64,000 nucleotides of DNA, from NCBI GenBank assembly GCA_022376925.1, contig JAIOJX010000025.1, forward strand, positions 186,123,801 through 186,187,800, given 5' to 3'. Positions 32,533-43,436 of the stretch are shown piece by piece (the stretch's first letter is position 1; the number at the start of each line of letters is the position of its first letter). The notes under the pieces were generated by a model that did no database searches, was not told where the DNA came from, and saw only the letters and a program-made list of their open reading frames with translations. The DNA comes from Tragulus kanchil. Taxonomy: Eukaryota > Chordata > Mammalia > Artiodactyla > Tragulidae. The translations under genes were made by a program, and so were the position numbers.

Positions 32533-34734
32533 ACCGAGCCCCCCTGGCCACTGTCCCTGGGGGCACTGGCTCTCCCGGGCAGGACAAGAAGTCGAGGCAC
32601 GAGCTCGTCCCAGGAGGAGGCTGCACTGGGTAGGCTCAGCTAAAGAAGCCCCCGGAACATTTGGTGGCTTGCAGAGCGAGAGCGATGACACTGAAGGCCT
32701 TGGGGGCTTCCGAAACACGGACCATTTACATGTCAAGATTTTTGCCCGACTCCAGAGCAGCGGGGAAGGTACTGTCTCCGGTTACTGAGTGGGCCCGCAC
32801 CTCCTCCTGGGGTCCTCCGTCCACTTCCTGAGCCGAGGCATCACCGGCGAAGGCGCCGGGCCGCGGGCAGCTCAGCCTTCCTCGCGGGGAGAAAGGAGAG
32901 GACGCAGAGCCCACCTTCTCCACGGCCCCTTGGGAAGAGAGTCTTGCAGCCCGGAAGACACGCGCTCCTCGTCACACGTGCCCGCCCGGCCCGTGTGGAG
33001 CGCGCCGCGGCCTGCCCCTGGTGTCCTCGGATCTGCACGTCAGACGCAGGGAAACCGAGGCTCCAAGAAGCTGTCCTGTCATCTGCCTGAGGGGTGTAGG
33101 GGGTGCACAGGGGCGGGAGGGGAAAGGTCACGGGTGAGAAGACTGGCCGGCCCAGCCCCACGGCTGCCCGCTTCCCGCCCCAGCCTCCCCCTGGGCCTCG
33201 GCTCCCCGGACGGAGACGCCAGGAGGCTGGACCGTCCGGCTCTAAAGGTCCGGCCGTCTGTGGGCCCTGCTGGCCTTCGAGGACTGGTGTCCGGTGCCTT
33301 TGTGGAGAGCTTGGCCGCGCGACCCTGTGGCTTTCCCGAGGCCGTCACCCGCTCCCCAGGCAAACACCCCGCACGCCCCCAGCCCGCCCCGAGCCGCACG
33401 GTCCGCGGTCAGGCAGAGCTGCCTCCCGTCCCCCACCCTCATCACCAGGTGTGCAGAAATGCAGAGTTAATTCCTGAGCAATTAATCCCATTAACCAGCA
33501 ATGATTCACAGCCTTCAACCAGGAGGCCGCCTCCGTCACAGGGTGTTAACCAGGGCAAAGCCGCTCCTTAATCCTCCGCAAGTGGTGTCGGCCGCCCGGA
33601 CACCCAGACCCCGCCACTCTAACCAGCAATGGAAATACCACGAGTGCACCGAGCCCCATGGCCACTGTCCCTGGGGGCACTGGCTCTCCCGGGCAGGACA
33701 AGAAGTCGAGGCACGAGCTCGTCCCAGGAGGAGGCTGCACTGGGTAGGCTCAGCTAAAGAAGCCCCCGGAACATTTGGTGGCTTGCAGAGCGAGAGCGAT
33801 GACACTGAAGGCCTTGGGGGCTTCCGAAACACGGACCATTTACATGTCAAGATTTTTGCCCGACTCCAGAGCAGCGGAGAAGGTACTGTCTCCGGTTACT
33901 GAGTGGGCCCGCACCTCCTCCTGGGGTCCTCCGTCCACTTCCTGAGCCGAGGCATCACCGGCGAAGGCGCCGGGCCGCGGGCAGCTCAGCCTTCCTCGCG
34001 GGGAGAAAGGAGAGGACGCAGAGCCCACCTTCTCCACGGCCCCTTGGGAAGAGAGTCTTGCAGCCCGGAAGACACGCGCTCCTCGTCACACGTGCCCGCC
34101 CGGCCCGTGAGGAGCGCGCCGCGGCCTGCCCCTGGTGTCCTCGGATCTGCACGTCAGACGCAGGGAAACCGAGGCTCCAAGAAGCTGTCCCGTCATCTGC
34201 CTGAGGGGTGTAGGGGGTGCACAGGGGCGGGAGGGGAAAGGTCACGGGTGAGAAGACTGGCCGGCCCAGCCCCACGGCTGCCCGCTTCCCGCCCCAGCCT
34301 CCCCCTGGGCCTCGGCTCCCCGGACGGAGACGCCAGGAGGCTGGACCGTCCGGCTCTAAAGGTCCGGCCGTCTGTGGGCCCTGCTGGCCTTCGAGGACTG
34401 GTGTCCGGTGCCTTTGTGGAGAGCTTGGCCGCGCGACCCTGTGGCTTTCCCGAGGCCGTCACCCGCTCCCCGGGCAAACACCCCGCACGCCCCCAGCCCG
34501 CCCCGAGCCGCCCGGTCCGCGGTCAGGCAGAGCTGCCTCCCGTCCCCCACCCTCATCACCAGGTGTGCAGAAATGCAGAGTTAATTCCTGAGCAATTAAT
34601 CCCATTAACCAGCAATGATTCACAGCCTTCAACCAGGAGGCCGCCTCCGTCACAGGGTGTTAACCAGGGCAAAGCCGCTCCTTAATCCTCCGCAAGTGGT
34701 GTCGGCCGCCCGGACACCCAGACCCCGCCACTCT
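32533..34734. repeat. Tandem duplication D9 (period 1114 bp)
   Basis: Copy 1 is 32533-33620 and copy 2 is 33648-34734, joined by 27 bases that match neither copy cleanly. Interior differences are isolated substitutions (cccgtg(t/a)ggagc near 32996/34110, gtcc(t/c)gtcatc near 33077/34191, gccgc(a/c)cggtcc near 33399/34513), the pattern expected of two alleles. Paired 260-codon open frames (32789 and 33903) are just the same chance frame seen twice. Confidence 0.97.
33448..33548. other. TAAT-rich island, possible conserved non-coding element (also at 34562-34662)
   Basis: agagttaattcctgagcaat followed by taatcccattaaccagcaat holds four TAAT/ATTA cores, including a TAATCC (bicoid/OTX-type) site, within 45 bases. 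The flanks are GC-rich and no repeat family matches. Function is inference. Confidence 0.35.
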
Positions 34735-36120
34735 GAAAACGTCCCGGAAATGACCTGTTCCCACCCCTCCTCCACACCCCATGGGCACCCCCACCACCCC
34801 TCACTCCCCTGGGACGGACCCCCATGGGAGCTGAGTGCCTGGAAGGTCTTGGGGGGCAGACGTGCCTTGCCAGCTCGCGCGGCGGCCCCCCGACGAGGAG
34901 CGGATATCAACAGCCCACGGCTGATTGGGAACGATAGTTTCCAGCATGGAGTCAGCCAGGAATGGGTTTCTCAAACTGTTAACGGTGCTTATCGCAAATC
35001 ACTTTAATGATGTGTTAACATTTAATTAGATCGCTACCGAACGCTTCAGAGGACACGTACCGCCCGCGAGCCCGGCCATCCGAGCAAAAGCAGTCACGGG
35101 AAACGGGCCCTGGCCGCACGCAGCGCCCTGGCTCGGCAGGGAGCTCCTTCGCCAGGTGAATTTCTGGGCATCCGTCTTCAGCCTCCGATGAGCCCCTCGC
35201 TGTGGGGTGCTGTTGACATCCTGCAGCTCCTAGGAAACAGATGCCTGCCATCTTCCTCTTGGCGCATCAGAATGGTGTGTCTGCTGCCCGCAAAGCGAGG
35301 AGTGTGATGCCACGAGGAACCCAGAAGGAGAGGAGGTGCCCGCCCGGCCGGTGCGGGGCAAGCCTCCGGCGTCGCCTCCGTCCCCTGGAATCTGCACTGC
35401 ACACACAGGGAAACTGAGGCTTAGAGAAGCAGTCCCTTGGTCTGCTTGAGCGATGAAGTTAGCAGGGAGAGGTCACGGGAGAAAGCCCGCCGGGAGCAGA
35501 GGGTGCCGTGGCCCGGAGCTGCGGAGCCTGCGCTTCAGGCTGCAGGGGCCACGCGTCCCAGCCGTGTCTGGAGGGACGGAGCGATCCAAGGTCGTTGAAC
35601 TTAATCATTTAGCGAGATGTGAGCCCCGGGCACCGTGTCCTGGAGGCCGTGTGGAGCCGGCCCTGGCGTGACCGAGAGCGGCAGGGCTCTTCCTGCTGGT
35701 GCGTGTGGCCGGAGCCTGCCAGGGGCACTGAGCGCCCACGAGCACCTCTCTCCGTCTCACACGCACACCTGTACACATCTGTGCACGTGGGCACACACGC
35801 CCGCATGCACACCCACACTCTGCACGCACGTCAGCCCGGCCTCGCTCACGCGATCGCCCACGCGGGACCGGCCGCCCTCCGCGGTCCATCTCCGCAGACA
35901 GAGACGCCGGAGCCCCGTCCGCCTCGCTGCCCTGCCTCTTGGGCATGACTTGGGCAAGTGCCCATTGACAGAGGCCGCACCGATGGCCCCGCCGCTCCGC
36001 CCCCTTGGGGCCGCGGCCCAGCGCCTCCACCGCGGGGCCGGGGCAGCAGCTGGGCCGCCCACCCCACCCCGGCCGCCTTCAGAGCCGGCTGCTGCCCCCA
36101 GAAACCCTCCATGACGTGAC
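34735..36120. other. Unique sequence with AT-richer island and MIR-like piece
   Basis: A balanced stretch at 34895-35050 (gctgattgggaacgatagtt, then tgatgtgttaacatttaatt) resembles a conserved non-coding element. Near 35400-35460 is an antisense MIR-like segment (agggaaactgaggcttagag). At 35755-35830 there is a short CA-rich run. No exon is seen. Confidence 0.35.
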
Positions 36121-36375
36121 GCGACCAGACAGGCGCAAGGAACAGGCCCCGCGGTCATGCAAGACGCACGGGAGGTTCCCGGCCGCGCGCGCCGGCCCAG
36201 CGCGCCGCGGGCCCCCAGTCTGGGACCGTGGAACCCGGGCCCCGCAGAGCAGGAGGCCCGTTGTTCCGGGGGAGCCGGGGGCGCGGGCCTGTGCATCGGG
36301 GGCGCGGGGAGGCGCGCGGAGCGGCGCTACGTGGCGTCCAGAGTTGGCCCGGCCCGCCGCCCAGATGGAAGCTTC
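36121..36375. promoter_or_regulatory. CpG-dense patch
   Basis: Very dense CpG, for example ggccgcgcgcgccggcccag and ggcgcgcggagcggcgctac. It is one of the strongest CpG-island candidates in the window, single copy, and free of recognised repeats. No transcript structure is visible next to it. Confidence 0.4.
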
Positions 36376-37340
36376 CAGATGAATCGGTCCGTGGGAAGAG
36401 AGCAGGCGTCTGTTGATAGGGCCCCAAAGCCTCGGGCAGCCCGGGGGATGCTTGACCTGCGGTGAAATCGTGCATCGTTAAGCTGGCGAGTCCCGGGCTG
36501 CCCGACAGATTCCACGTACGGGTCAGCTCCCCGAGACAGATTAGCCCCGAGCGGGCTGGGAGCCGGGTGCCGCCCCGACGTGCCGCCTCCTCCCGCACGG
36601 CCCAGGACAAAGGCCGGCTCAGGCAAGGCCGGCGCTCCACACCCAGCTCGCCCTGGCCAAGCCCCTTCGGGGGACCCTCAGCCTGGCTAGGGCTCTGTTT
36701 CCTTGCCCTGGGGATGGGGTCACGGTGGCATCTGCCTCCTGGCCCAGGTGGGAGAAGGTGCTCACGAGGGTCAGAGCGGGGCCTCGGGCTCTGGGCGGGG
36801 CTGCAGCACCCTTGCAGGGGACATGGAGGTGGTCAAGAGCCCATCTCTTGGACCAAGTCCATAGCTGTTCCGAAAAGCTTGACCCTGTGCTCCCCATGCT
36901 GCCCTCAGACCAGCTTGAATCAGGACTGCAGCGACCACAGGGCCCCAGCTCCTGCCACCACGCTCACCAGATGGGAAAGCCAAGGAGGAGTGAGGCGGGA
37001 GAAGGAACGAGAAGGCGACGAGAAGGGAGGGCGTCTCGGAGGCGCCGTGCCCCAGGAAGACCCCCGACTCAGAGTGGGACAGGTGTGGCTAGACGCTGTC
37101 TGTCTCCACCACCGTCCAGAGCAGAATAATCGCAGCCCAGCCCTTAGATGGAGCAGCAGGAAGCCCCACGTTCAGTCCAGCTGAAACAGAGATGCACGAC
37201 TTCTCACAGAAAATTCTGGGGCTCGTGGAAAGACCCGAAAAGCAGACACATTCACAGAGAAAGAGCAGACTCAGAGCAGACTCCTGTACGTGCCCATGTA
37301 CGGACTGTGTGACGAAGAACGTGAAGTAACCAGAACCGGG

Positions 37341-37745
37341 TGTTCTTGGCAGTCCAGTGGTTAGGACTCTGTGCTTCCAGGGCTTCCCTGGTGGTCCAGT
37401 GGGTAAGGACGCCGCCTTGCAGTGCAAGGGGCGCTGGTTCGATCCCTGGCCTGGGAAGATCCCACGTGCTGCGGAGCGGCTGGACTGATGCGTCCAACGA
37501 CCGAGCCGGAGCTCTGGAGCTCACGCGCCCAGAGCCGGTGCTCTGCAGCGAGAGAGGCCACTGCAATGGGAGGCCCACACAGGCCAAAAAACAAAGACGG
37601 ATGCAAATAGATAAAAGACCAATAGAAGTAGCCAAAAAAAAATTAAAAAAAAAAAATGACTGTACTCCCAATGCAGAGAGAGAGTAGGTTCAACCCCTGA
37701 GGGGGGAACAAAGGTCCCACATGCCACAAGGTGCAGCCAAAAATA
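37341..37745 (+). mobile_element. Older tRNA-derived SINE split by a younger SINE (first D10 copy)
   Basis: The left part 37341-37379 (ttggcagtccagtggttagg, then actctgtgcttcca) and the right part 37658-37740 (ctcccaatgcagagagagag, then caaaggtcccacatgccaca) are two halves of one tRNA-derived cetartiodactyl SINE. A CHR-2-like SINE lies between. A decayed target-site duplication, gactctgtgcttcca at 37365 and gactgtactccca at 37658, marks the insertion point. Confidence 0.82.
37380..37657 (+). mobile_element. CHR-2-like SINE nested in an older SINE (first D10 copy)
   Basis: 'gggcttccctggtggtccag', 'gttcgatccctggcctggga', 'gctgcggagcggctggactg' and 'gtgctctgcagcgagagagg' identify the family, and it ends in A-rich tracts (37634-37656). 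Flanking direct repeats support a genuine retroposition event. Confidence 0.9.
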
Positions 37746-38437
37746 TAAAATGAAATACCCATGATGAATGGGATGGAGACAGCATGGTTACGTGGTGACT
37801 GGGGAAAGATGGAAACTCTGAGAAACAGTTCATGAATGTGTTAAAAATGAAAACACAGAAACAGGGAGGAAGAAGTTCCTTCGGGCTCTGGGCGGGGCTG
37901 CAGCACCCTTGCAGGGGACATGGAGGTGGTCAAGAGCCCATCTCCTGGACCAAGTCCATAGCTGTTCCGAAAAGCTTGACCCTGTGCTCCCCATGCTGCC
38001 CTCAGACCAGCTTGAATCAGGACTGCAGCGACCACAGGGCCCCAGCTCCTGCCACCACGCTCACCAGATGGGAAAGCCAAGGAGGAGTGAGGCGGAAGAG
38101 GGAACGAGAAGGCGACGAGAAGGGAGGGCGTCTCGGAGGCGCCGTGCCCCAGGAAGACCCCCGACTCAGAGTGGGACAGGTGTGGCTAGACGCTGTCTGT
38201 CTCCACCACCGTCCAGAGCAGAATAATCGCAGCCCAGCCCTTAGATGGAGCAGCAGGAAGCCCCACATTCAGTCCAGCTGAAACAGAGATGCACGACTTC
38301 TCACAGAAAATTCTGGGGCTCGTGGAAAGACCCGAAAAGCAGACACATTCACAGAGAAAGAGCAGACTCAGAGCAGACTCCTGTACGTGCCCATGTACGG
38401 ACTGTGTGACGAAGAACGTGAAGTAACCAGAACCGGG

Positions 38438-38842
38438 TGTTCTTGGCAGTCCAGTGGTTAGGACTCTGTGCTTCCAGGGCTTCCCTGGTGGTCCAGTGGG
38501 TAAGGATGCCGCCTTGCAGTGCAAGGGGCGCTGGTTCGATCCCTGGCCTGGGAAGATCCCACGTGCTGCGGAGCGGCTGGACTGATGCGTCCAACGACCG
38601 AGCCGGAGCTCTGGAGCTCACGCGCCCAGAGCCGGTGCTCTGCAGCGAGAGAGGCCACTGCAATGGGAGGCCCACACAGGCCAAAAAACAAAGACGGATG
38701 CAAATAGATAAAAGACCAATAGAAGTAGCCAAAAAAAAATTAAAAAAAAAAAATGACTGTACTCCCAATGCAGAGAGAGAGTAGGTTCAACCCCTGAGGG
38801 GGGAACAAAGGTCCCACATGCCACAAGGTGCAGCCAAAAAAA
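38438..38842 (+). mobile_element. Nested SINE pair (second D10 copy)
   Basis: Duplicate of 37341-37745: outer SINE halves with the inner CHR-2-like SINE at 38477-38754. Confidence 0.88.
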
Positions 38843-39339
38843 TAAAATGAAATACCCATGATGAATGGGATGGAGACAGCATGGTTACGTGGTGACTGGG
38901 GAAAGATGGAAACTCTGAGAAACAGTTCATGAATGTGTTAAAAATGAAAACACAGAAACAGGGAGGAAGAAGTCTTCCGTGGGAGGTTCCGCAGGGGCTA
39001 TGCCATTGAGGAAAGAGCCACCGGCTGTGAGGAGAAGACAAAGCATTACTCAAGCAGGAAAACTAAAACGGACAGAACAGACCTGAGCTGTAGGATGACA
39101 CCGAACATCCGTGAGGCAGAGCCTCCAGCCCAGACGGAGAGGGGAGAGAGAAGGAACAGAAGAAATATTTGAGGAAATGACGAATGGAAGACACCCACAC
39201 ACAGATTTAAGAAGCTCAGAGAAGGCAGACAGCGGGGAGGGAGGTGAGCAGGCAGAACGCGGGCGACTTTCAGGACCGGGAGATACCCTGTGCGATGCTG
39301 TAACGAGGGACACGTGTCATACACACGTGCTCAAACCAG

Positions 39340-39518
39340 AGAAGAGCAGCTGCTCGTGGCCCACGGACTGTCGCCCGCCAGCGTCCTCTGTCCGTGAAGC
39401 TCTCCAGGCAAGAACGCCGGCGTGGGCCGCCATGTCCTCCTCCGGGGGATCTTCCCAACCCAGGGCTCGAACGCACATTGCTGGCAGATTCTTCACCGTC
39501 TGAGCCGTCAGGGAAGTG
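39340..39518 (-). mobile_element. Bov-tA-type SINE, antisense
   Basis: Plus-strand landmarks: 'cgcccgccagcgtcctctgt', 'tctccaggcaagaacgccgg', 'gatcttcccaacccagggct' and 'cgtctgagccgtcaggga'. It lies just before the L1-rich block. Confidence 0.9.
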
Positions 39519-40514
39519 GGCAGAAGGGACCTTCAAAGTGTTGGAAGGAAGAAAACACTGTCAACCCCAAGAAAATATCTTCTCCTAAATGAAACAGAAA
39601 AATCAACCTTCTCAAATAAACAAAAATAGGGGGAATGCTTTTCAAGGAGGTCAACAGCAATGAAGTAGGAAGGAAGCTTTTCAGGGAAAAGCTTTTACCT
39701 TGGGCTGAAATTGAGAAATGAAGGTGCTGGACATGGAATCGAAGAAGATGAAATTAAACCCATTTTTCCCTGTTGTCTAACTGCTCTAAGAGACAAACCA
39801 TCTAAGGCAAAATGTGTAGCAATATGTTTATGGCCTATATGAAAGTAAAGATAGGACAACAGAAAGGGGAGAAGCGGGAAACAGACTGTTCCACAGTCTT
39901 TACACCACATGCGAAACAGTACACTGTTATTTGAAGGTAAACGCTGATTTACTAAAGACATATATTTAAACTAAAGATATATATTTAAAAGCAACCACTG
40001 AAAGTTTTTTAAGAAGTATAAATAATAAATCTATAGAGGAGATAAGATGGAATCATCAAACAATATCCAATTAACACAAGAAACAGCTAAAACACAGGAA
40101 AAATAAACACAGAATACAGGGAACAAACAGAAAAAATGTAGCTGTATGGTCAATTTTAATCAAACAAGGCCAACAGTCACGTGAGTGCGCATGTCTAAAT
40201 GAACCAGGTAAAAGGCAGCTTGTGAATTTTTAAGTTGTACAAATGAAAATCATTAAATGTTGTCTATAGGAAACTTACTTTAAATATGAAGATATAAACA
40301 GGTTACAAAAAAGACGAAGAGATAAATCATATAAAACGCTAAGCAAGAGAAAGCCGCACAGCTATGTGACGGTGCCACACGCAGAGCTTAGACAGAGTAA
40401 TGTCGTCAGAGATAAAAGCGGGACACTGCACAAGGTCAAGGGAGACCCCATGACGAACAGATGCGTGTGCCCTTAACAAGAGTCAAAACGCAGGTGCCCC
40501 AGGCCCACGGAACT

Positions 40515-40672
40515 GAGGGTGCTCAGTGGCTAAGTCGTGTCCGACCCTTTGCAACCCCCTGGGCCGCAGCCCCCCGGCTCCTCTGTCCTCCACCAACTCC
40601 CAGAGCTTCCTCGGACTCGTGTCCACTGAGTCAGCGATGCTATCCCACCATCGCCTCCTCTGAAGGGAGGGA
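40515..40672 (-). mobile_element. BovB 3' end fragment, antisense
   Basis: 'gctcagtggctaagtcgtgt', 'ccgaccctttgcaacccc', 'ccaccaactcccagagcttc' and 'gagtcagcgatgctatccca' match the complement of the BovB 3' tail. It is inserted within the L1 block. Confidence 0.9.
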
Positions 40673-41865
40673 CAGAGAAATCCACATTTGTAGCTGGAGA
40701 TGTCAACTCTGTTTCAGACACAGAAAAAAACAAACGAGCAGACCCAGAGGCCCAGCAGGAGTGAGGAAGAGGTGAACAGCACCGTTGGACCCACCTGACA
40801 GGCAGAGGACAGCCCTTACTACCACAGGGAAGTCTGTCCGGATCATAAAACAAATCTCAGCAAACTGAAAAGAACAGAAATCATTCGATCTTGAACCTTG
40901 GCAACAAACTAGAAATCCACAGCAGAAAAGTATCAGGAAAAAAAGTAAGTATTTAGAAACTAAACAAATAAACAAAAAAAAGAAACTAAATGAACAAACA
41001 AAAAAGAAAGTACACGACACATTTGTGATAACCACAGGCAAAAGAAAGTTTTGAGGAAAATTCTAACATTTTAAAATGAAAACAAAACCTATCAGCATTC
41101 ATGGAATGCACCTAGAACAGTGCTTACAGGAAATTTTACAGCTGGAAACATTTACATGAGAAAGGACTAGTGATCTCAAGTCAAATAATGTGAGCTTCCA
41201 CTGTAAGAAACTAGGAGAAGAAAAGCAAACTACATTCAAAGCAGACAGAATAAGAATTGTGCAGATTAGAGAAGAGATCAACGAAATTTAAAACAGTAGA
41301 AAATATAAACAAATCAGAAAACCAAGTTATTTTTAAAGATCAATAAACTTCTAGCACAAATGCTCAAGAAATGAAAAGAGAAGACAAAAATAATCAATAT
41401 CAGCAAGGAAAGAGTGGCTGTTACTGCTGACCGCAGAGTCATTGAAAGGATGACCAAGGGCCGCTGATGACACCTCTGTGACCATAAACTCCAGAATTAA
41501 GATGAAATGAGAAACTATCAGATCTCACCCAAGAGAAGCAGATAATCTGAAGAGAATATGTCTATTGAAGAAATCTAACTCGATGTTTAAAAATTTACAA
41601 AAAAAAAAAAATAGAATTTCAGCTCCGCATGGTTTCATTGGACAACTTTGCCAAATATTTAAGGAAAACAAATACTAATTTAATAGTATTTCCTAGCATA
41701 AGATAGAAAAAAATGTTTCCCAATTTATTTTATGAAGGCCAGCAATATCCCAGTATCAAGGCAGACCAAGACTGTACAGAGAAAGAAAACTACAGAAAAC
41801 TACCATTTCTCATGAGTATAGGTAAGCAAATCCTCAGTACAATATTAGCAAATAGAGTCTAGAAG

Positions 41866-41945
41866 TATATATATGCTCATATTTTCTTATATATATATAC
41901 GTGTATATATATATATATATATATATACACATACATATACATATG
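41866..41945. repeat. (TA)n microsatellite
   Basis: Alternating TA with a few G and C changes (tatatatatgctcatatttt, then a long pure TA run at about 41906-41928, then acacatacatatacata). Such tracts readily form cruciforms and are length-variable. It directly precedes a Bov-tA. Confidence 0.93.
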
Positions 41946-42131
41946 AAGGCTTCCCAAGTGGCACAGTGGTAAGGAATCTGCCTGCCAATGCAGGGGATGA
42001 CGGTTGGGTAGATCCCCTGAAGTAGGAAATGGCAGCCCACTCCAGTCTTCATGCCTGGAAAACTCCATGGACATAGGAGCCTGGTGGGTGACAGTCCATG
42101 GAGGTGTGAAGAGTCAAAGGCAACTGAGAAG
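41945..42131 (+). mobile_element. Bov-tA-type SINE with (CA)n tail
   Basis: 'gaaggcttcccaagtggcac', 'tctgcctgccaatgcagggg', 'cactccagtcttcatgcctg' and 'aggagcctggtgggtgacag' show a full-length copy, followed at once by the CA microsatellite, a common fate of SINE tails. Confidence 0.93.
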
Positions 42132-42153
42132 ACACACACACACACACACACAC
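42132..42153. repeat. (CA)n microsatellite
   Basis: About eleven uninterrupted CA units immediately after a SINE tail. Confidence 0.93.
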
Positions 42154-42339
42154 CCCGGAGTGTTCTTCCTGGTGTCACAGAGCCTCAGCTCATCGTGAGA
42201 AACGTCAGAAGACCCCAGGCTGAGAAGCAGCCTGCACTGCGGCGTCACTCCGGCGTCTCCGGGTCATGAAAGACAAGGGAGGTCCGAGGAGCACGCGGAT
42301 GGGGGATCCCCGGGACGCACGAGAGCGAAATCCAATTGA

Positions 42340-42545
42340 GATTACGGACTGACTAGATTCTGGAACCGAATAAGAACTTTAATGGAAAACTTGGCGGATC
42401 AAAGTGACTTCCTTTGTGCAGGTCTCTGTACTGTGGCTCCTCAGGACGTTGATGTGAGGGGAGCCGGGGCGGAGGGCTTGGGGGCATTTTCTGTACTGTC
42501 CTTGCAACTCTCTAAGTCTACAATTATCTCCAAATGAGAGATTAA
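42340..42545 (+). mobile_element. Old interspersed-repeat tail, family not assigned
   Basis: 'ttctggaaccgaataagaac' then 'tttaatggaaaacttggcgg', and later 'cattttctgtactgtccttg' then 'caactctctaagtctacaat', resemble the 3' end of a mammal-wide repeat whose name I cannot fix from memory. It lies within the L1 block. Confidence 0.55.
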
Positions 42546-43230
42546 GAGCAGAAAGTGACTGAGAGGAAAAAAGTTGGACTTTGCACACAGCCCGATGTCC
42601 AGACTTCCTGTAAAGCTACAGTAACCCAATCACTGAGATATTGGGGAAAAAAGATAGACACAAAGATCAATGGAACAGAATACAAGGTCCAGAAATAGAG
42701 CCATAAGCTCATACGGCCAATTGATTTCTGACAAAGGTGATGCACAAACACAGGCTGTCTCGTCAACACTCGGTGTGGGGACAGCCATAGGCCACACGGC
42801 GAGACCCCACCCACAACTCACACCTCATAAAAAATTAACTCAAAATGCATTATAAGCCTAAATGCAAAACTATAAAACTTTTAGAAGAAAATATCCATGA
42901 CCTCAGATGAGTAAAGTCGTCTTACATACATCAATAAAAGCGAAATCCATTACAGAAAAAAAAAAGATAAATGTGACTTCATCAAAAGTTTCAAAATTTG
43001 TATTACAAAAGGTATCACTAAGAGAATGAAAGATAGACCACAGGCCAGGAGGAAACAGTTACCAATCACACAGCTGATAAAGCACTTGAAGTCAGAATAG
43101 GTAACCAACCCTCCAAGGTTAACACTAAGCTTAGAAACAATGTAACACAAAGTAGGCCAAGTGTTTGAACAGACACTTCACCAGTGAAGACAGATGGATG
43201 GCAAATAAGCTGATAGAAACGCTCCATATT

Positions 43231-43436
43231 GGAGAAGCCCCTGATGCTGGGAAAGGTTGAAGGCAGGAGGGGAAGGGGCCGACAGAGGCTGCGATGGCTG
43301 GACGGCATCACGGAGTCTGAGCACGTGCGTCCGAGCCAGCTCCGGGAGACGGCGAAGGACAGGGACGCCTGGCGCGCTGCCGTCCATGGGGTCACAGAGA
43401 GCCCGACAAGCCTGAGCGACCGAGCTGAACTGATTA
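43231..43436 (+). mobile_element. BovB 3' end fragment (first D11 copy)
   Basis: 'cctgatgctgggaaaggttg', 'gacagaggctgcgatggctg', 'gacagggacgcctggcgcgc' and 'gagcgaccgagctgaactga' mark the sense BovB tail. L1 3' sequence lies on both sides (about 43020-43215 and 43440-43580), so it inserted into the L1. Confidence 0.94.

Larger units (their letters stand above)
36784..38973. repeat. Tandem duplication D10 (period 1097 bp)
   Basis: Copy 1 is 36784-37876 and copy 2 is 37881-38973, with nearly perfect identity. Single-base differences include caaaaa(t/a)ataaaa near 37745/38842 and ggac(g)c versus ggatgc near 37409/38506. Each copy holds the same nested SINE pair, which rules out independent insertion. 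Confidence 0.97.
39520..43230 (+). mobile_element. Old L1 LINE, sense, broken by later insertions
   Basis: An AT-rich block carries an L1M-type element. Recognisable pieces in order are 'ggagataagatggaatcatc' and 'ctataggaaacttactttaa' (about 40035-40285, start of the ORF2 endonuclease region), 'aagaaactaggagaagaaaa' and 'aaaagatcaataaacttct'-like text (41200-41355), 'gatcaatggaacagaataca' (42665) and 'gaatgaaagatagaccacag' (43024, near the ORF2 end). Stops and frameshifts are everywhere. It contains a BovB tail (40515-40672), a TA microsatellite, a Bov-tA (41945-42130) and another old repeat tail (42340-42545). Confidence 0.85.

Noticed and set aside
32789..33571. Pair of near-identical 260-codon open frames (also 33903-34685) that look like a paralogous gene pair
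   Set aside because: They are the same chance frame seen twice through D9. Proline/arginine-rich with no domain, and the frame runs through an antisense MIR-like segment.
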